Assembly: GCA_012274445.1 (NCBI GenBank)
Contig: JAAROD010000080.1
Location: 868,001-932,000, forward strand
Reading direction: 5' to 3'
Source: Sclerotiophoma versabilis
Taxonomy: Eukaryota > Ascomycota > Dothideomycetes > Pleosporales > Didymellaceae
Length of the DNA stretch: 64,000 nt
A model generated the notes under the pieces. It made no database searches and was not told the origin of the DNA. It worked only from the letters and a program-made list of their open reading frames with translations. Positions 19,720 through 31,451 of the stretch are shown piece by piece; the stretch's first letter is position 1; the number at the start of each line of letters is the position of its first letter. Made by a program: the position numbers and the translations under genes.

Positions 19720-22109
19720 TCCGGGGTGGTTGACGGCCGGATGCGGTCGTGGGTGCTGGCTAGGAGCCGCTGCGCGTGGAAGGTCCAAGGGCTACAAGCA
19801 CCAACGGAAACAAAGCAAAGACCAACGGCGTCGCAGGAGACACTGCTGGTCGTGGATAAAGATACAGGGTAGAAGAAGAGTATCGAAAACAGTCAAATCA
19901 ATAGCAGTGGGGTATCGTGATCAATGGAGAGAAACACGCCGGGCAGGGCTGAGTTGACGAGGACCGTGAACGCCAGAAGAGGACCGAGGACGACAGAGCG
20001 GAGAGTGGAGAGAGGAGAGTGACGATGTTCAAGGGGGAACCGAGCGCAAGAGGCGCTGGCCGAAAGCGTGGAGCGTGGTTCCTGAGGAGACCGCCAAAAC
20101 ACCAGTCTGTGGAGTTGCTGTGTTGGAGTAGTGAGAGAGGGAAAGAGCGACGGGGCAGCCTCTCAAGAAGAGGGCAGGCGCCTCCAGCCAGGCCGCCTGT
20201 AATTGGCTTGTGGGTGCCCTGTTTAGCTGCATCGGCAAGAAGTAAGTGGCCCGTGCTGAGATATGCACTGCTTCGATCAGCCACCGACGGCGCGAGCAGC
20301 GAACCCTGTGCACCAAATCCCACACGGCGCATGTGCGCGGGCTCACCGCATGCCGCTGGTCGGTCGTTGAGCGGTCGTCGAGCGGCCCTTCGCCCGCTGC
20401 TCGCTGCCGAAATTTGACCTCTCGCGGTGGCCTTCGTAGCGACTGCGCCTGCCCTTGACCCTGACCCTCGAGCATCGGCCTGCGAAAGTTCCCGGTCTTG
20501 CGCCAACTGCGCCAGCTACCAGCAAAGAGTGCCCACACTCCCGCTGCAACGGTTGTGGTCTTGCACTACACGGTGCAGTCCACGGCGTGTTTCATGACCC
20601 CTAGAGATACTGCTCTATCGATTCAGGTAGTCGCCTTCTGTCACGACCGTCGTGGCGCAAGGAGCACAACGCTTATTGGCAAGCGAAGATCAGTCGTTGT
20701 GCATCAACAGTATTGAGTTCATCGACTGCTGGTCGAACTGCCGGCCAATGCCTTTAGGTATAATAATTTCTGTCCTTTATTTCTTGTCCTCGCGCAGTGT
20801 GTGAGCGCGCTAGCTGCCTCAAAGGTCGTTTTGCCGCCACGGCAACCATCGTGGAGTCGATGCAGCAGTAGCCTAGCGTCAAGGTGGGGAGCCTTCTCTG
20901 GAGCGCTGGGCAAACTGTTGGCGCTCGCTCACGCTTCGAAACGCCCCATTCGCTTCTCCATGGGGTTGGGCACAAAGGATGCTCGTCTTGACGCACGTCG
21001 TATATTTTAGTGAGCCTCAGGTTGGCTGATCACAGACCCTGCTTTTCTTCAATGTTGCAGGTGTCCGTTGCTATTTAATTGGCTGTGCCGCACCCTTGAG
21101 TGCACACCATTGTATGTGATACTGGATGGGTTACAGGTTCGGCGGACACAGAATAGGTAAATGTGAGGATATGTGTTCGGCAGCTGTTATGTGTCACCTT
21201 GGAGGGCCTCGCGTCAAGTTCAAGGGCAGATGTGGCGAACCTACTCTATAGTAAAGCGAAGGATATGAGTACTAAAGTAGTCTTGCAGACATAACGTGCA
21301 CCACTTCGTTCTGGGATCTAAGGAAGACTTGTAAATCTATAAACAGGCACGACAGAATCACAGGAAACTTCAGGCGGCTGCCCAGGTTATTCTGGAGATA
21401 TCCAGGCAAGGCTGTGTTACATTGAACAGGGCTATGTGGTGCATACAGCTTTTGCTGCAACAAGAGACGGACAGCAGTCAGCGAGATCAAATCACCTAAA
21501 CGTTCTTTTGCCATCAAGCGCCAGAACCTTTCAGTGTGTTATTTGCCAGATGCAAAAAAAATCTTCATGGTTCTGATCGCTATGGCTTGACCATGAGAGG
21601 ATGCACCACGCGCACGAACTAAAGACATTACCAGATTGACCGCGCCCAGTCAAGAACGAAGAGGCCACGGACTGACTGTTCTTATCAGAAAGTGATTCGC
21701 AATCACCTCAGTACCTGCAATTTGGTCTTGATGATGGTGCAGCGTCCTCCGAAAGGTTCTTCCGATGCGACGACAACGTCACCGGTAGCTATTAGACGCC
21801 AGAGCAACACTACTGACCACTACGAAACGGTGAAATCCATTGCACAAAACTACCATGGCTTCACTTTATTTCGCGATGGCGAGCTGCGAGGGTCGTCACC
21901 TTCGTGCTGTTCGAAAGGCGCTAGTGCCAGATTTGTCGAGCAGCGCGCGCAAAACTCCCTCGGCCCTCACTCAACCTCACGCTTCGTCAACTTGACGACA
22001 ACGAATCAGATAACGCGCAAACGCGTCGCATAATCCTTTCGACACCTTCGAACAGCAGACGCCGCGCGCAAAGGAAGAGGCCATAGCTGCAATTGCACTA
22101 CGTTGAAGG
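19720..22109. other. long divergent intergenic region
   Basis: About 2.4 kb between the copper-fist gene (-) and the Rgt1-like gene (+). It likely carries long 5' leaders for both, as is common for fungal regulators. Frames at 19.9-20.5 kb overlap on several strands without motifs. One exact ATCWGATAA copy lies at 22005. Confidence 0.45.
22005..22013 (+). promoter_or_regulatory. single ATCAGATAA motif
   Basis: Exact match to the iron-GATA consensus, 97 bases before the Rgt1-like start codon. It is the only exact copy seen outside the siderophore cluster, close to the one expected by chance, so function is doubtful. A near match (TTATCAGAA) lies at about 21682. Confidence 0.25.
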
Positions 22110-22190
22110 ATGACTTCAAATTACGGCGACCCAGACAGCCAGATGGGTGGAGGACCTGGCCCGTATGGCAATCACAACGGCACACCACCC

Positions 22191-22222
<32 letters not shown>

Positions 22223-24631
22223 GCACCAGGATCTGACTGACCCTGAACTCCAGCTTCAGGAGAAGCTTCAGCAGTTCAGTAACCAAGTCATGCATTCAGG
22301 TGGTCCCCAGCAACCCCAGTACCAGCAGCCAGCTCAAATGGCTCCCTTGCAGAGTGCGCACCCACACTTCCAAGCGCAGCAACGGCCAACACATTCGCCG
22401 CAACAGATGGCGCATGTTGCGATGAGCTTAGGCGAACACCACGAGCAATTCGATCCCAACGACCCAAATCGGAAGCGATCAAAGGTATCACGGGCCTGCG
22501 ACGAGTGCCGGCGAAAGAAGGTAGGTGATGGCTCTTGGGATTTGCGGCTTTCAACATGCTTATAGACACCAGATTCGATGCGATGCAACCAGCGAGAACG
22601 GGCCAGAAGCTTGTTCAAGCTGTAAGAGGACAGGAGCAAGGTGTCAGTTCAGCAGACAGCCTATGAAGCGTGGTCCTAGCAAAGGGTGCGTTTCCCCTTC
22701 TTTGGAGATCATGGTGCAGCAAGCTGACAGCAAACAAAGCTACATTAAAGAGTTGGCAGACCGTCTAAACTCTCTCGAGAGTCAGATCCAGCAGCCACAA
22801 GCTCACCAATTCGACCTTCAAAATCTAGCAGAGCACAACTTTACAGAAATCCAGAGTCCACCTCAGTTTCACCGAAAACGTACACACAGCATGTCAGAGG
22901 GGTTTCAGGACGCTTTTGGCCGGTCCAGCTGGTCCGGTCAGGATCGCGGTAATAACCACCCGCTCGAGCAAGCTATGCTCTCTCTGCTGACAACTGAAGA
23001 AACACCGCTGAATGGCGATCGTCGTACCTCATTCGGTGACATGACATTGGCTGGTAATCTTATCACAGGTTCCAATGAGGGCACACTGAAGGCGTAAGTC
23101 GATCCACACCACGCCACTTGACAATCAGCTAACACGCACTCAGATACTACAATCTGATTCATCCCACACTACCTATCCTGCCGCACGACTCTACCTCTTT
23201 GAACCGTCTCACGAACTGTCCTCCGAAGCTGCGAGAAGCGTTTTTCCTCTCACTTGATGCGTGTGTTCGTTCGTTTGCGCCTCGGGCGTTATCACAAATC
23301 GATGCGAGTTTGACTCAGCTTTTGCATCAAGCTTTTGCTTCAGTCGACGCAGCAAAGTTCACAATCAATGATTCAGATCCATCACGGCAGCTCTATAACA
23401 ACCTGGTTTACTGCCAGTCTTTGTTACTACTTGCACTTGCATCAGACAAACCTGGGCCAGGGGTGGTGGGGAGTATACCTCAATTGCTTGGTCAGATCGC
23501 AGGGTGCATCACTGAAGCTGGTCTCAACGATGCCAGAGTGTTGGGTTCGTTAAAAGAACAAGATCAAGACGCCTTTCAGGGCTCACGCCGTGTCTTCTGG
23601 ACGGCGCTCGTACTAGATCGATTTCACGCTGCAAGCCGGTCGAAGGACATCATGCTGCCGCTGCACTCGGGCTCCCTTACTCGCGACGACTACGCGGCAC
23701 TCGGTGACCTTGGTTACCACCTTGCTCGTAAGTGTCTCCCTTGCATCCAAATCTGGACCTTCACTGACATTGAACAGGGGGTGCCAAAATTGTGGGACAG
23801 GTAGCTGCTGTGAACCGTGCGGGCAGTGTGCCTAGCATCGAACCTTCCTCGCCGTTCGCATCTATGCCATTGGCCGCTACGTCGCCTGAGTCTATCTATC
23901 TGAACGGCCAGTTATCAGGCTATCGAGAATCGATTGACATCACAGACCTGACGAACAACTCACCACCTCATCTCGCTTACCAGTATCTTCGTGTCTTCGT
24001 AGGACGTTTATCCTCGCAAAACATTCCATCCACTGAGCTTCTTGGTCTGACAAAAGAACTTCTCAGTAATCTGTCCAGTGGAGCCATCACACCACTGCAT
24101 CATATATGCGCCAGCCTCGTCGCGACCTCTCTGGCTGAGCTCGCCGACAGAGTCGAGACTCAAGTCGAAGCACACGCTGCCATCAAAGAAATGAGTGACG
24201 CCCTCAACAACGGACAGATTCTCCATCGCAGCATGGACCATGTTGGCTGGGACACAACTGTAAGGGAGATTTTGCACCAAAAACAAGCTCCCACCCCCCC
24301 AACAAACACAGTTCCTGAACAGACAAACTCAGCATCTGAGCCCAACATGGCTGGTCTCCAACATCTCGCTGCCGCCGCCGTTGGTGAGCGTGAGGGAACC
24401 GAACCACGCCCAGTCAGCAGTGGAGGCAACGGCAGCCACGAACAATCGCTCGCGAGCACCGAACACGATCTCTCGGCAGCCATGGCTGCAGCGAATGACG
24501 CTGCGATGGCACAAGCGACGGCTGCTGCTGCGCAACAACAGCTGACGGTATCATCGCCAGACGCTAAGAACGGGAATAATTTTGACTCTAGTGCGTTGAA
24601 GCAAGATGACTTCATGGCATCACTTTCCTGA
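22110..24631 (+). CDS. Zn2Cys6 transcription factor, Rgt1-like
   Basis: Five exons: 22110-22520, 22573-22685, 22740-23093, 23144-23727 and 23778-24631, giving 771 residues. Introns are 50-54 nt. Splicing of the first intron joins SRACDECRRKK to IRCDATSENGPEACSSCK, making a full binuclear zinc cluster (C-x2-C-x6-C ... C-x2-C-x6-C) at about residues 128-165. It is followed by KRGPSKGYIKELADRLNSLE, a linker and short coiled coil characteristic of the Rgt1 subgroup. The middle (YYNLIHPTLPIL near residue 293) matches the start of the fungal-specific transcription factor domain. The N-terminus carries an 11-Gln tract, and the C-terminus is Ala/Gln-rich. Yeast Rgt1 represses hexose transporter genes; the target here is inference. 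Confidence 0.87.
22191..22223 (+). repeat. CAG/CAA trinucleotide tract (polyglutamine)
   Basis: Eleven glutamine codons, ten CAG and one CAA, in the first exon of the Rgt1-like factor. Confidence 0.9.
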
Positions 24632-25818
24632 TTTTGCTTCGCCTTGCTCTGTTCCAACTTTCCGAAAGATGTAGACAAAACACATCGATATGGAAGCTTC
24701 CGCAGCTTCCACAGGGATCGACATTAGCCCATTACACTTGCAGCGTGCGCGCTGCAGCGGCGCATAGGGAAGGATCATTTGCGAAGTTCCACATGTGTGC
24801 TAGGTTCGGTGCATGTCTTGTCTGCTTGTTCGTTTCTAATTCTGGAGGAGTAAAGGGCGACTACCTGTTTCTCCTGCGGGAGCTTATACCCTTGTTTGAC
24901 CAACGTTTTCGGCCATAGGAAGTAGTCAATAGTTGCATAAGCGTTTGCACCGCGCTGGAACGCATCCTAGCTCAGGAGGAAAACAAACTCCCCTTATGTC
25001 TATTCAATATTCTAACGACCTCTAACGACCACCAGGTGCCACCGTTCTTCCATTGGTCTATAGACCTCTCTTATGTTTGTGAGGCATGAAAAAGATGAGC
25101 TAGATGTAACTAAGACTCACTGCCAAGCACCCCTGTCCGCTTCTCCACCTACAAAACCTATGCCTGCTTCCAAACTAGCCACAAGTCCGACACCTACAGC
25201 CTGTCAGCCCCAGCCTCGGGCAGAACGGAACCTACCACTGTGGGCAGTGCCGGTTCATTACGGATGTCGTGTAGCCCCGTTGCTGAGTAGCCTAGACCCT
25301 GATTTCATAGTTGCTTTGTAACCCTTCGTTCAGATCATAATTTAACACGGCAATCTCAAGCTATTGGGGTATTTGTGGATCCTGTAGATCTCTTTCACCG
25401 GGTCAACGGAATAAGCTTTGTTTTGACGGTAGACAAGCTTTGCTAAGCTTTTGGTGGTTTGTGCGTGGAATAGCGGTGTCGCTAGGGTTGCAGGCTAGCT
25501 AGGATGGCAGGTCACGCATCCCAGGGGAATTAGTGTGCTGCCACGTCAGTGGTTACGAAGGAGGGATGCTCCATGCTGAGAAAAGGGGTGGCAGATGAGA
25601 AATTGTGTGTACAAAGTGCATAACTTTTGTAGTATAGTCTAGAATATTTGCAATAGTCTTGTAATTGTAGATATGTTTGGATGCGCCGAATCCGTACATC
25701 ATAGAAATGTTGAAGGTTAGAGATGCCGTAAATCGTGAAGCTTTTGTTCCACCACATGGTCCAATATCTGACACTACCTCTTCCAATCACATGCTCTCTG
25801 GATACATCAGCTGGCAGG
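24632..25818. other. convergent intergenic region
   Basis: About 1.2 kb between two gene 3' ends. Short frames without motifs; nothing further recognised. Confidence 0.45.
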
Positions 25819-27483
25819 TCACCACGTTCCAAGGCCAATGCGAGCCCAGTTCGTCTCCATGTCTTCGACAAGCATTAAGAAGTCGTTACTGTCGAGGCTC
25901 TTGAGGATGAAGTTGTCTAGAGCAGCTCTGCGCCCGTCGTCGCTCTGCATTGCATATGTCTTCAGGACGTTCTCATTGTCACCTGACAAGAACGAGTTGA
26001 GCGTACAGTTGATTTGATCCTTGCTGCCGGAAGTAGAAGCGCTTGCAAATGCACTCGGCGATACAGATTGGCGTTGGTTCTGTGCACCACTGTTGATAGA
26101 GCTGAGGGGTCGTGTTGCCGAGGGGCTCGTGGCCGTAGGTGTCGGATATGCCTGAGATGACGATGAGGTTGGCGAAAAGCTTTGTTGGTCTTCGTACATA
26201 GTCGTAGCTTGTGAGGGCTTCGAACGCGCCCTTGAAGGTGGTAGAGGAGTATGAGGTCGCTGTTGGACAGGCGTCTTCTTTGTAGTTTCAGGAACAATTG
26301 TTGGCTGACGTAGCGGAGGTAACTCGCTGTCCACGCTGATAGTGCGAGCAGAGCCTGGCCGCAGGTCACTGACTCGGGACGGTAATGGCGGCGGTCCCAT
26401 AAATCCAGTCGAAGGACGGCTGTTAGGCCGGTTGTAGTCGCTCCCAGAAGATGTAGGCAAAGAATCGCGCTGGAAGGGGAGCTCCCGCCGAGGGGGAAGC
26501 TCCGCAGTGTCAGGCCGCTCGTACAGCAGAGCGGTCTCTGGGCGTGAAACAGGAGCTTCGTCATGCTCAATAGTTGCAACTGATCGATCACGAGGTGGAA
26601 ATTTGGGAGGATAATCGGGCGACATGACCGAGGCGGAGTCTGGTCTTGCAAAGTACATCGGAGGTGTGAGTGGGTTCAAAGTTAACATGCTAGAACTTGG
26701 AAAAGCCGAATTTGGACGCGCATGAGCGGCCTCCTGTATCTGAGATTCCAGAGCAGTAGGTGCAGACACTGCCGTGTAGGGCCTGCCTGAGAGCTCTGAC
26801 AGCCTTAATGGAGGGCAGGAGGGTCCTGTAGGCTCAGCATTTGATCGCGTTGGCGGAACTAGTGGCCGCGTGCCAGCCCTCGACTGCTCCAGATTTGCAG
26901 TTGAGACTCGGTCCTTCGACTGGTTTTGCGGGGGCATCATACGCAAGCCAAGGTGGTGAAGATGGTTGTAGACAAGGTCAAAATCTTCATTAGACCTGAA
27001 ACGGATCTGCAGACGACGGACCTGCATGAAACATAAGCTCGCTGTACGACAGGCTTTGGTACTTTGTCACCTTCTGATTGGACAGCTGCCACCGAATGGC
27101 GAGCAGTGGGCAACGAACGATGGCGGAGATGGGCAGTTGCTCGCCCTTCAGCTCGATGCCGCGTTGCTGCATGCTTCTCACAAGATCTTGTGACTCATTG
27201 ACCAGGCGCTCGAGCTCAACTTGCTCCTACGGAAGCTACGTTAGTGCCAGTATGTTACAGCAGATTCATCGTGTTTCGAGGTGGCTGAGTGATGGCTGGT
27301 TGCAGCTCTTACTCGAACCTGTGTGCCCTGTACCACCTTCAGTAGCTGAAGTGCTGAGCCGCCAGCCTGATACGAGTCGATAACACAGATAAGGTTGTTG
27401 GTTTCGTGCTTCCACTGGAAAGTCTGCTCCTCGGGATAAGCATCTTGTGCGGTCGACAGCTTCGCTAGCGAAAGCGAGATCAT
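25819..27483 (-). CDS. probable Rec114-like meiotic recombination protein
   Basis: Three exons, 27483-27313, 27226-27071 and 27021-25819, giving 509 residues; both introns (86 and 49 nt) fall between codons. Residues 1-140 form a compact beta-rich domain ending in RRLQIRFRSNEDFDLVYNHL, resembling the conserved PH-like N-terminal domain of Rec114 proteins. Residues 150-440 are Ser/Pro-rich and disordered. The last 60 residues (LDNFILKSLDSNDFLMLVED) look helical, where Rec114 binds Mei4. Rec114 is an axis-bound cofactor of Spo11 double-strand-break formation. Family assignment is from overall architecture and one motif, so it is moderate. It is divergent from RSC9. Confidence 0.5.
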
Positions 27484-27850
27484 GGTGGTTAGTGAGCAAG
27501 CTGCAATGTCAGTCGAGGAGCAATGATTGTTGAATCTGAACACCAGAATTTCCGCAGGCTATCAAGCAGCTGGGAACCGATTCCACCCGCCGAGATATAT
27601 TGTTGAGGGGAGAGATGGTTTGAGACGGAAGGAAGGAACGATGAGTCTGACCACGTGACTCCACTAGCGTTGTGGTTCGGCGCGAGAGTGGAACTGGAGC
27701 TCTGGCATTCTGATGTTCATCCAGCATCGCGAACCGAACGCGCCGCGACAGACACGCTCACGACCGCGCCTGTGCTAGGCACACCGCTCAGCCTGTGAAG
27801 GTACCGCGATCGACACCGTCAAAATCCGGAGTTCATGCGCGCATTGAAAC
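27484..27850. other. bidirectional promoter, Rec114-like and RSC9 genes
   Basis: The 367 bases between the two start codons must hold both promoters. No further element recognised. Confidence 0.6.
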
Positions 27851-30800
27851 ATGGCGCCCAGCAAGCCACGAGAACCTTCCATTGAGCGCACCGAAGAATA
27901 CGACAAGTTTATCGAGGAGCTGCAAGCTTACCACGACAAAAGAGGGTGGGTGTTTTGGCTTTGGGTTTTTGCATTGCGCGCATACTGATGCCACGCGCAG
28001 GACGTACCTTGACCGTTTGCCCAAGGTTGCCAACCAGCACATCGACTTGTTACGCCTGTACAAGCGCGTCAACGAGGAGGGCGGATACGACAAGGTCTCG
28101 GATACAAAGAACAACAAGCTTGCGTGGAGGAGGTTAGCAGCGGACTTCCTGCGGGACAGCTCTGCTAGCCAGCTTACTACCCAGGCATTCTTGATCAAGA
28201 CAGCATACTACAAGAACCTAGCGTGCGCATTCCACTGTAGCTATGTGCCCACGTCACTGACATGTGTCTCAGGGCCTACGAGATATCGACTATACATAAG
28301 CGTGAACCGCCGCCGAAAGAAATCCTCGAGGACATCACAGCCAAGGGAGGGGATCTGCTGAACCGAACTGTAGAGAACTTCTATCGAGGTAGTCGCGAGA
28401 CTGAGAGACTGAGGACTGGAGATTCAGACGATTCAGACGAAGACGGCGACGTTAAGAAGACGCCAAACCCAGACAAAATGGATGTAGACGAGCCGGGGAG
28501 CACAGGGCGGGCAACAAGGTCACTGCGCCATGCGCCGCCGCAGCGTGTTCTCTTTCAGCCAGAGATGTCGACCAGGCAGACGCGCCAGACTGCAGGCCAT
28601 CTGAACTCTCCGGGGCTCAATGGCTACGGCACGAGTGCGGCAGCTGTAGCTATCGCGAACTATGAGCCACGAACGAATATCCCCCTAGCCCTGAAGCAAG
28701 TCGTAACCCCCTCGAACAACTTGGATGCATACGTTGCCTCGCGCAAAAAGTACATCGTAAACAGAAAGAACAGACCGGTACCCCTCAAGGGTATGATGCT
28801 ACCCGGCACTGGCTTTCCCGGACCGAATATCTACATCCGCGCACTTCACGCACTACGATCGAAGGAGCCAGAGGAAGAAGCATATGCGCTGCATCACCTT
28901 GTGAAGATCTCCCACGAGCGCGGCGACAAATACCGTTTCGATCAGTTTCCTGGGCTCGCCGAAGCACTTATCGCGAAAGTGATAGATGTTGGCTCATTAT
29001 TCTTCCATGTCAGATGGGACGTCTCGTACGTCGAAGAGGAGTTCGAGCAGCCGGGTGTACTCAACGGATTGGCAGGTACCAAAAATTTACTAAACAGGAT
29101 TCGCGCACTTCAGACATTGGATATCGAAGACGACCTGTTGCCAGAAGAGAACGCGAAGGCTCTTAACATGATCAACGAAGCGGCTTTGATCATTCGCAAC
29201 ATGGTAATGCTGAAGGAAAATGCTCTCTTTGCTTCCATGATCCCAACTATTCGGGACCTGATTGTCATTGTACTCAACCTGCCGAAACATCCCACCGTAG
29301 TCGAACTGCAACACTACGCCCTTGAAATCGCCGAGCAACTGACCAAATACTGGATTTTGGACTCACAAGATCCTGTCTATCGATCTTTACTTAACCAGAT
29401 CGACACTGATGACCGCGGTAGGATCATCACCTCTCTGAGGGCTCTTGGCAGGATATCGATGAACTTGGAAGCCACAAATAAGCTGTCAGATGTACCTGTA
29501 AAGACACTGCAATCGATATGCGACTGGCTTCTTGTCGAGGATGAGGACCTAAGGATAGCATGCTTGGACTTTCTCTACCTCTTCACCGGCTTCCCAGACA
29601 ACGTTGAGCTTCTTGCACAAGAAGTGAACGTCGAAGCCGTCGTGGGTCAACTTGTTAGATTACTGCAATTTGGCGCCATCGCTTATGAGGAGAGGCGCAG
29701 TACGCCAAGATCGACAAAGTCATCCACGCCTAACGACTCAGCACCCAAGCTCTCCTCTGCGATCATTGACCACCTTGTGACGCTCGAGGAGCCAGAGCGA
29801 AGCTCGCAATGGCTCAAAACATGTTTCGAAGAGGACCCAGCAGGTGAGATAACCCAGATCCAGCTCTGGTCGGCGTACAATGCGGCATTCCAAGAAGCCA
29901 TGGCTGCCAATCCGTCCGCTTTCAAAGCACTCATGCCAGCCAAAGACTTCATCACGAATGTCTCCACGACCTTTGGTGGCGCATCTGCGCAAGTGTTGAC
30001 AGTTGGCGGTCAACCAAAGTATACAATTCGAGGGATAAGGCCACGATCTGTACCCGTCGATCCCAGTACGAAGAAGCAATACATGCGTTGCTGTTGGGTA
30101 ACACCAAGCACAGTCGACGGTCAGTCAGATCCAAAGCACTTTTCCAAGGGTGAGTGTGGCGAATACGCTTCAGGTGCACGAGCAATGTGGGAACACATTG
30201 TCGGCGCCCATCTCAAAGTGCCTCGCGACCAAGAAACAGGTCAATGGCTACTAGAGCCAAAACCAGATATCGACATGGAGAACGGCGACGCGATCGCCGC
30301 CTCAAAGCCCCAGACTTACAACTGCCACTGGGCAGGCTGCACCCACTTCCCCACCGACACAGACTCCGCCTTCCTCGCCGGTCAGCATATCAAGACGCAC
30401 CTACCCGACACCTCGATCAAACAAGCTATTCACGCCCGCCATAATCGCGCTGCAGAAGACTCACGTCCCTCAACGTCCTCCGCCCAAACCTCCGCCGCTG
30501 GCCACAGCAGTACCCTTGGCAGCGCCAAGCGCTACACGCCTAGCACCGCATCCCTCTCCCTCGCCCCGAACTTCAGATACTTCAACACTGCGACCGACGA
30601 AGCTAACGACGCCGCCGGTCTCCCCCTCTCCTCGGTCCTTGTCCTGCGCAACCTCGCGAGGCAGCTAAACAAAATCCCGCCGCCGTCTCAGGTCCTTGAG
30701 ATACCGGATTCACCCACACACAAACGCACATTCAGCGCCACGGAACCGGGGAGTCCGAGCGCGCACCGCACGACAGGAGGAAAGAAGCCGCGTCTTAGTG

Positions 30801-30985
30801 ATGCGGCAAGGGAACAAGCGCGCGAAAATGGTGAAAGGGAGGAGCAGGAGGCGAAGAATGTGGGCTGGGTGCCACGTGTGTTTGCGCCGGTGAAGGACCA
30901 GTTGGCTTTCGTTGCAAGTCATAATCTTACACTGAAGAACTATATGGGTGGGCTGTTGAAGGCTATTGCCGATGGTGGGGCTTAG
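27851..30985 (+). CDS. RSC9: RSC chromatin-remodelling complex subunit Rsc9
   Basis: Three exons, 27851-27945, 28001-28222 and 28273-30985, giving 1009 residues. Residues 15-110 form an ARID DNA-binding domain (LPKVANQHIDLLRLYKRVNE, YDKVSDTKNNKLAWRRLA, AYYKNLAAYE) that is only continuous after both introns are removed. Residues 190-560 are helical, armadillo-like (LKQVVTPSNNLDAYVASRKK region). Two C2H2-like elements follow: CCW...C...H...H near residue 720 and CHWAGC...H...H near residue 785. This is the layout of fungal Rsc9 and animal ARID2/BAF200. Rsc9 belongs to the RSC/PBAF remodeller that positions nucleosomes at promoters and in stress responses. Confidence 0.9.
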
Positions 30986-31451
30986 ATGGCTTCATTTGAG
31001 ATGTAGGAGAGTTCAAAGGAAGGTTCACCGATGATGGAGCTTCAGGAGCAGAAGTTTCAAGATGCGACTTGGAGGGCACTGGTATGAGTGCTATCGAGTT
31101 TGTTCATATCCTTGAGACCATCGACCAATATTTGGCCCGGGAAAGAGAGCCTGTGGGACAATGAGAGATCTTTCATTACGGCGTTCAAGGAAACAATGTC
31201 GCTCGGGCGAAGACGTTCGACGTGAGCAGCACTGCTGAGTGGGCATGAGCTGGGTTTGGATATCATTTTATACCTACCTCCATAGACCAGGGTAGCTAAA
31301 CGATTGTTCTTCTTTCATGCATCACAGGAAATAGGTAGACAGATGCGTATCAGGACAAAGTTTCATTAAATATACACATATGACCCTAAGCATCTCTTGA
31401 CAGCCTCTCTGGGTCTGGGAACATATCTCTATTCGTCATCATCATGACCAT
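30986..31451. other. convergent intergenic region
   Basis: 466 bases between the 3' ends of RSC9 and the Rieske/FAD gene. No feature recognised. Confidence 0.5.

Noticed and set aside
28262..28272. GTG-initiated start for the long RSC9 frame
   Set aside because: The true N-terminus is on two upstream exons that encode most of the ARID domain; the apparent start lies inside an intron.
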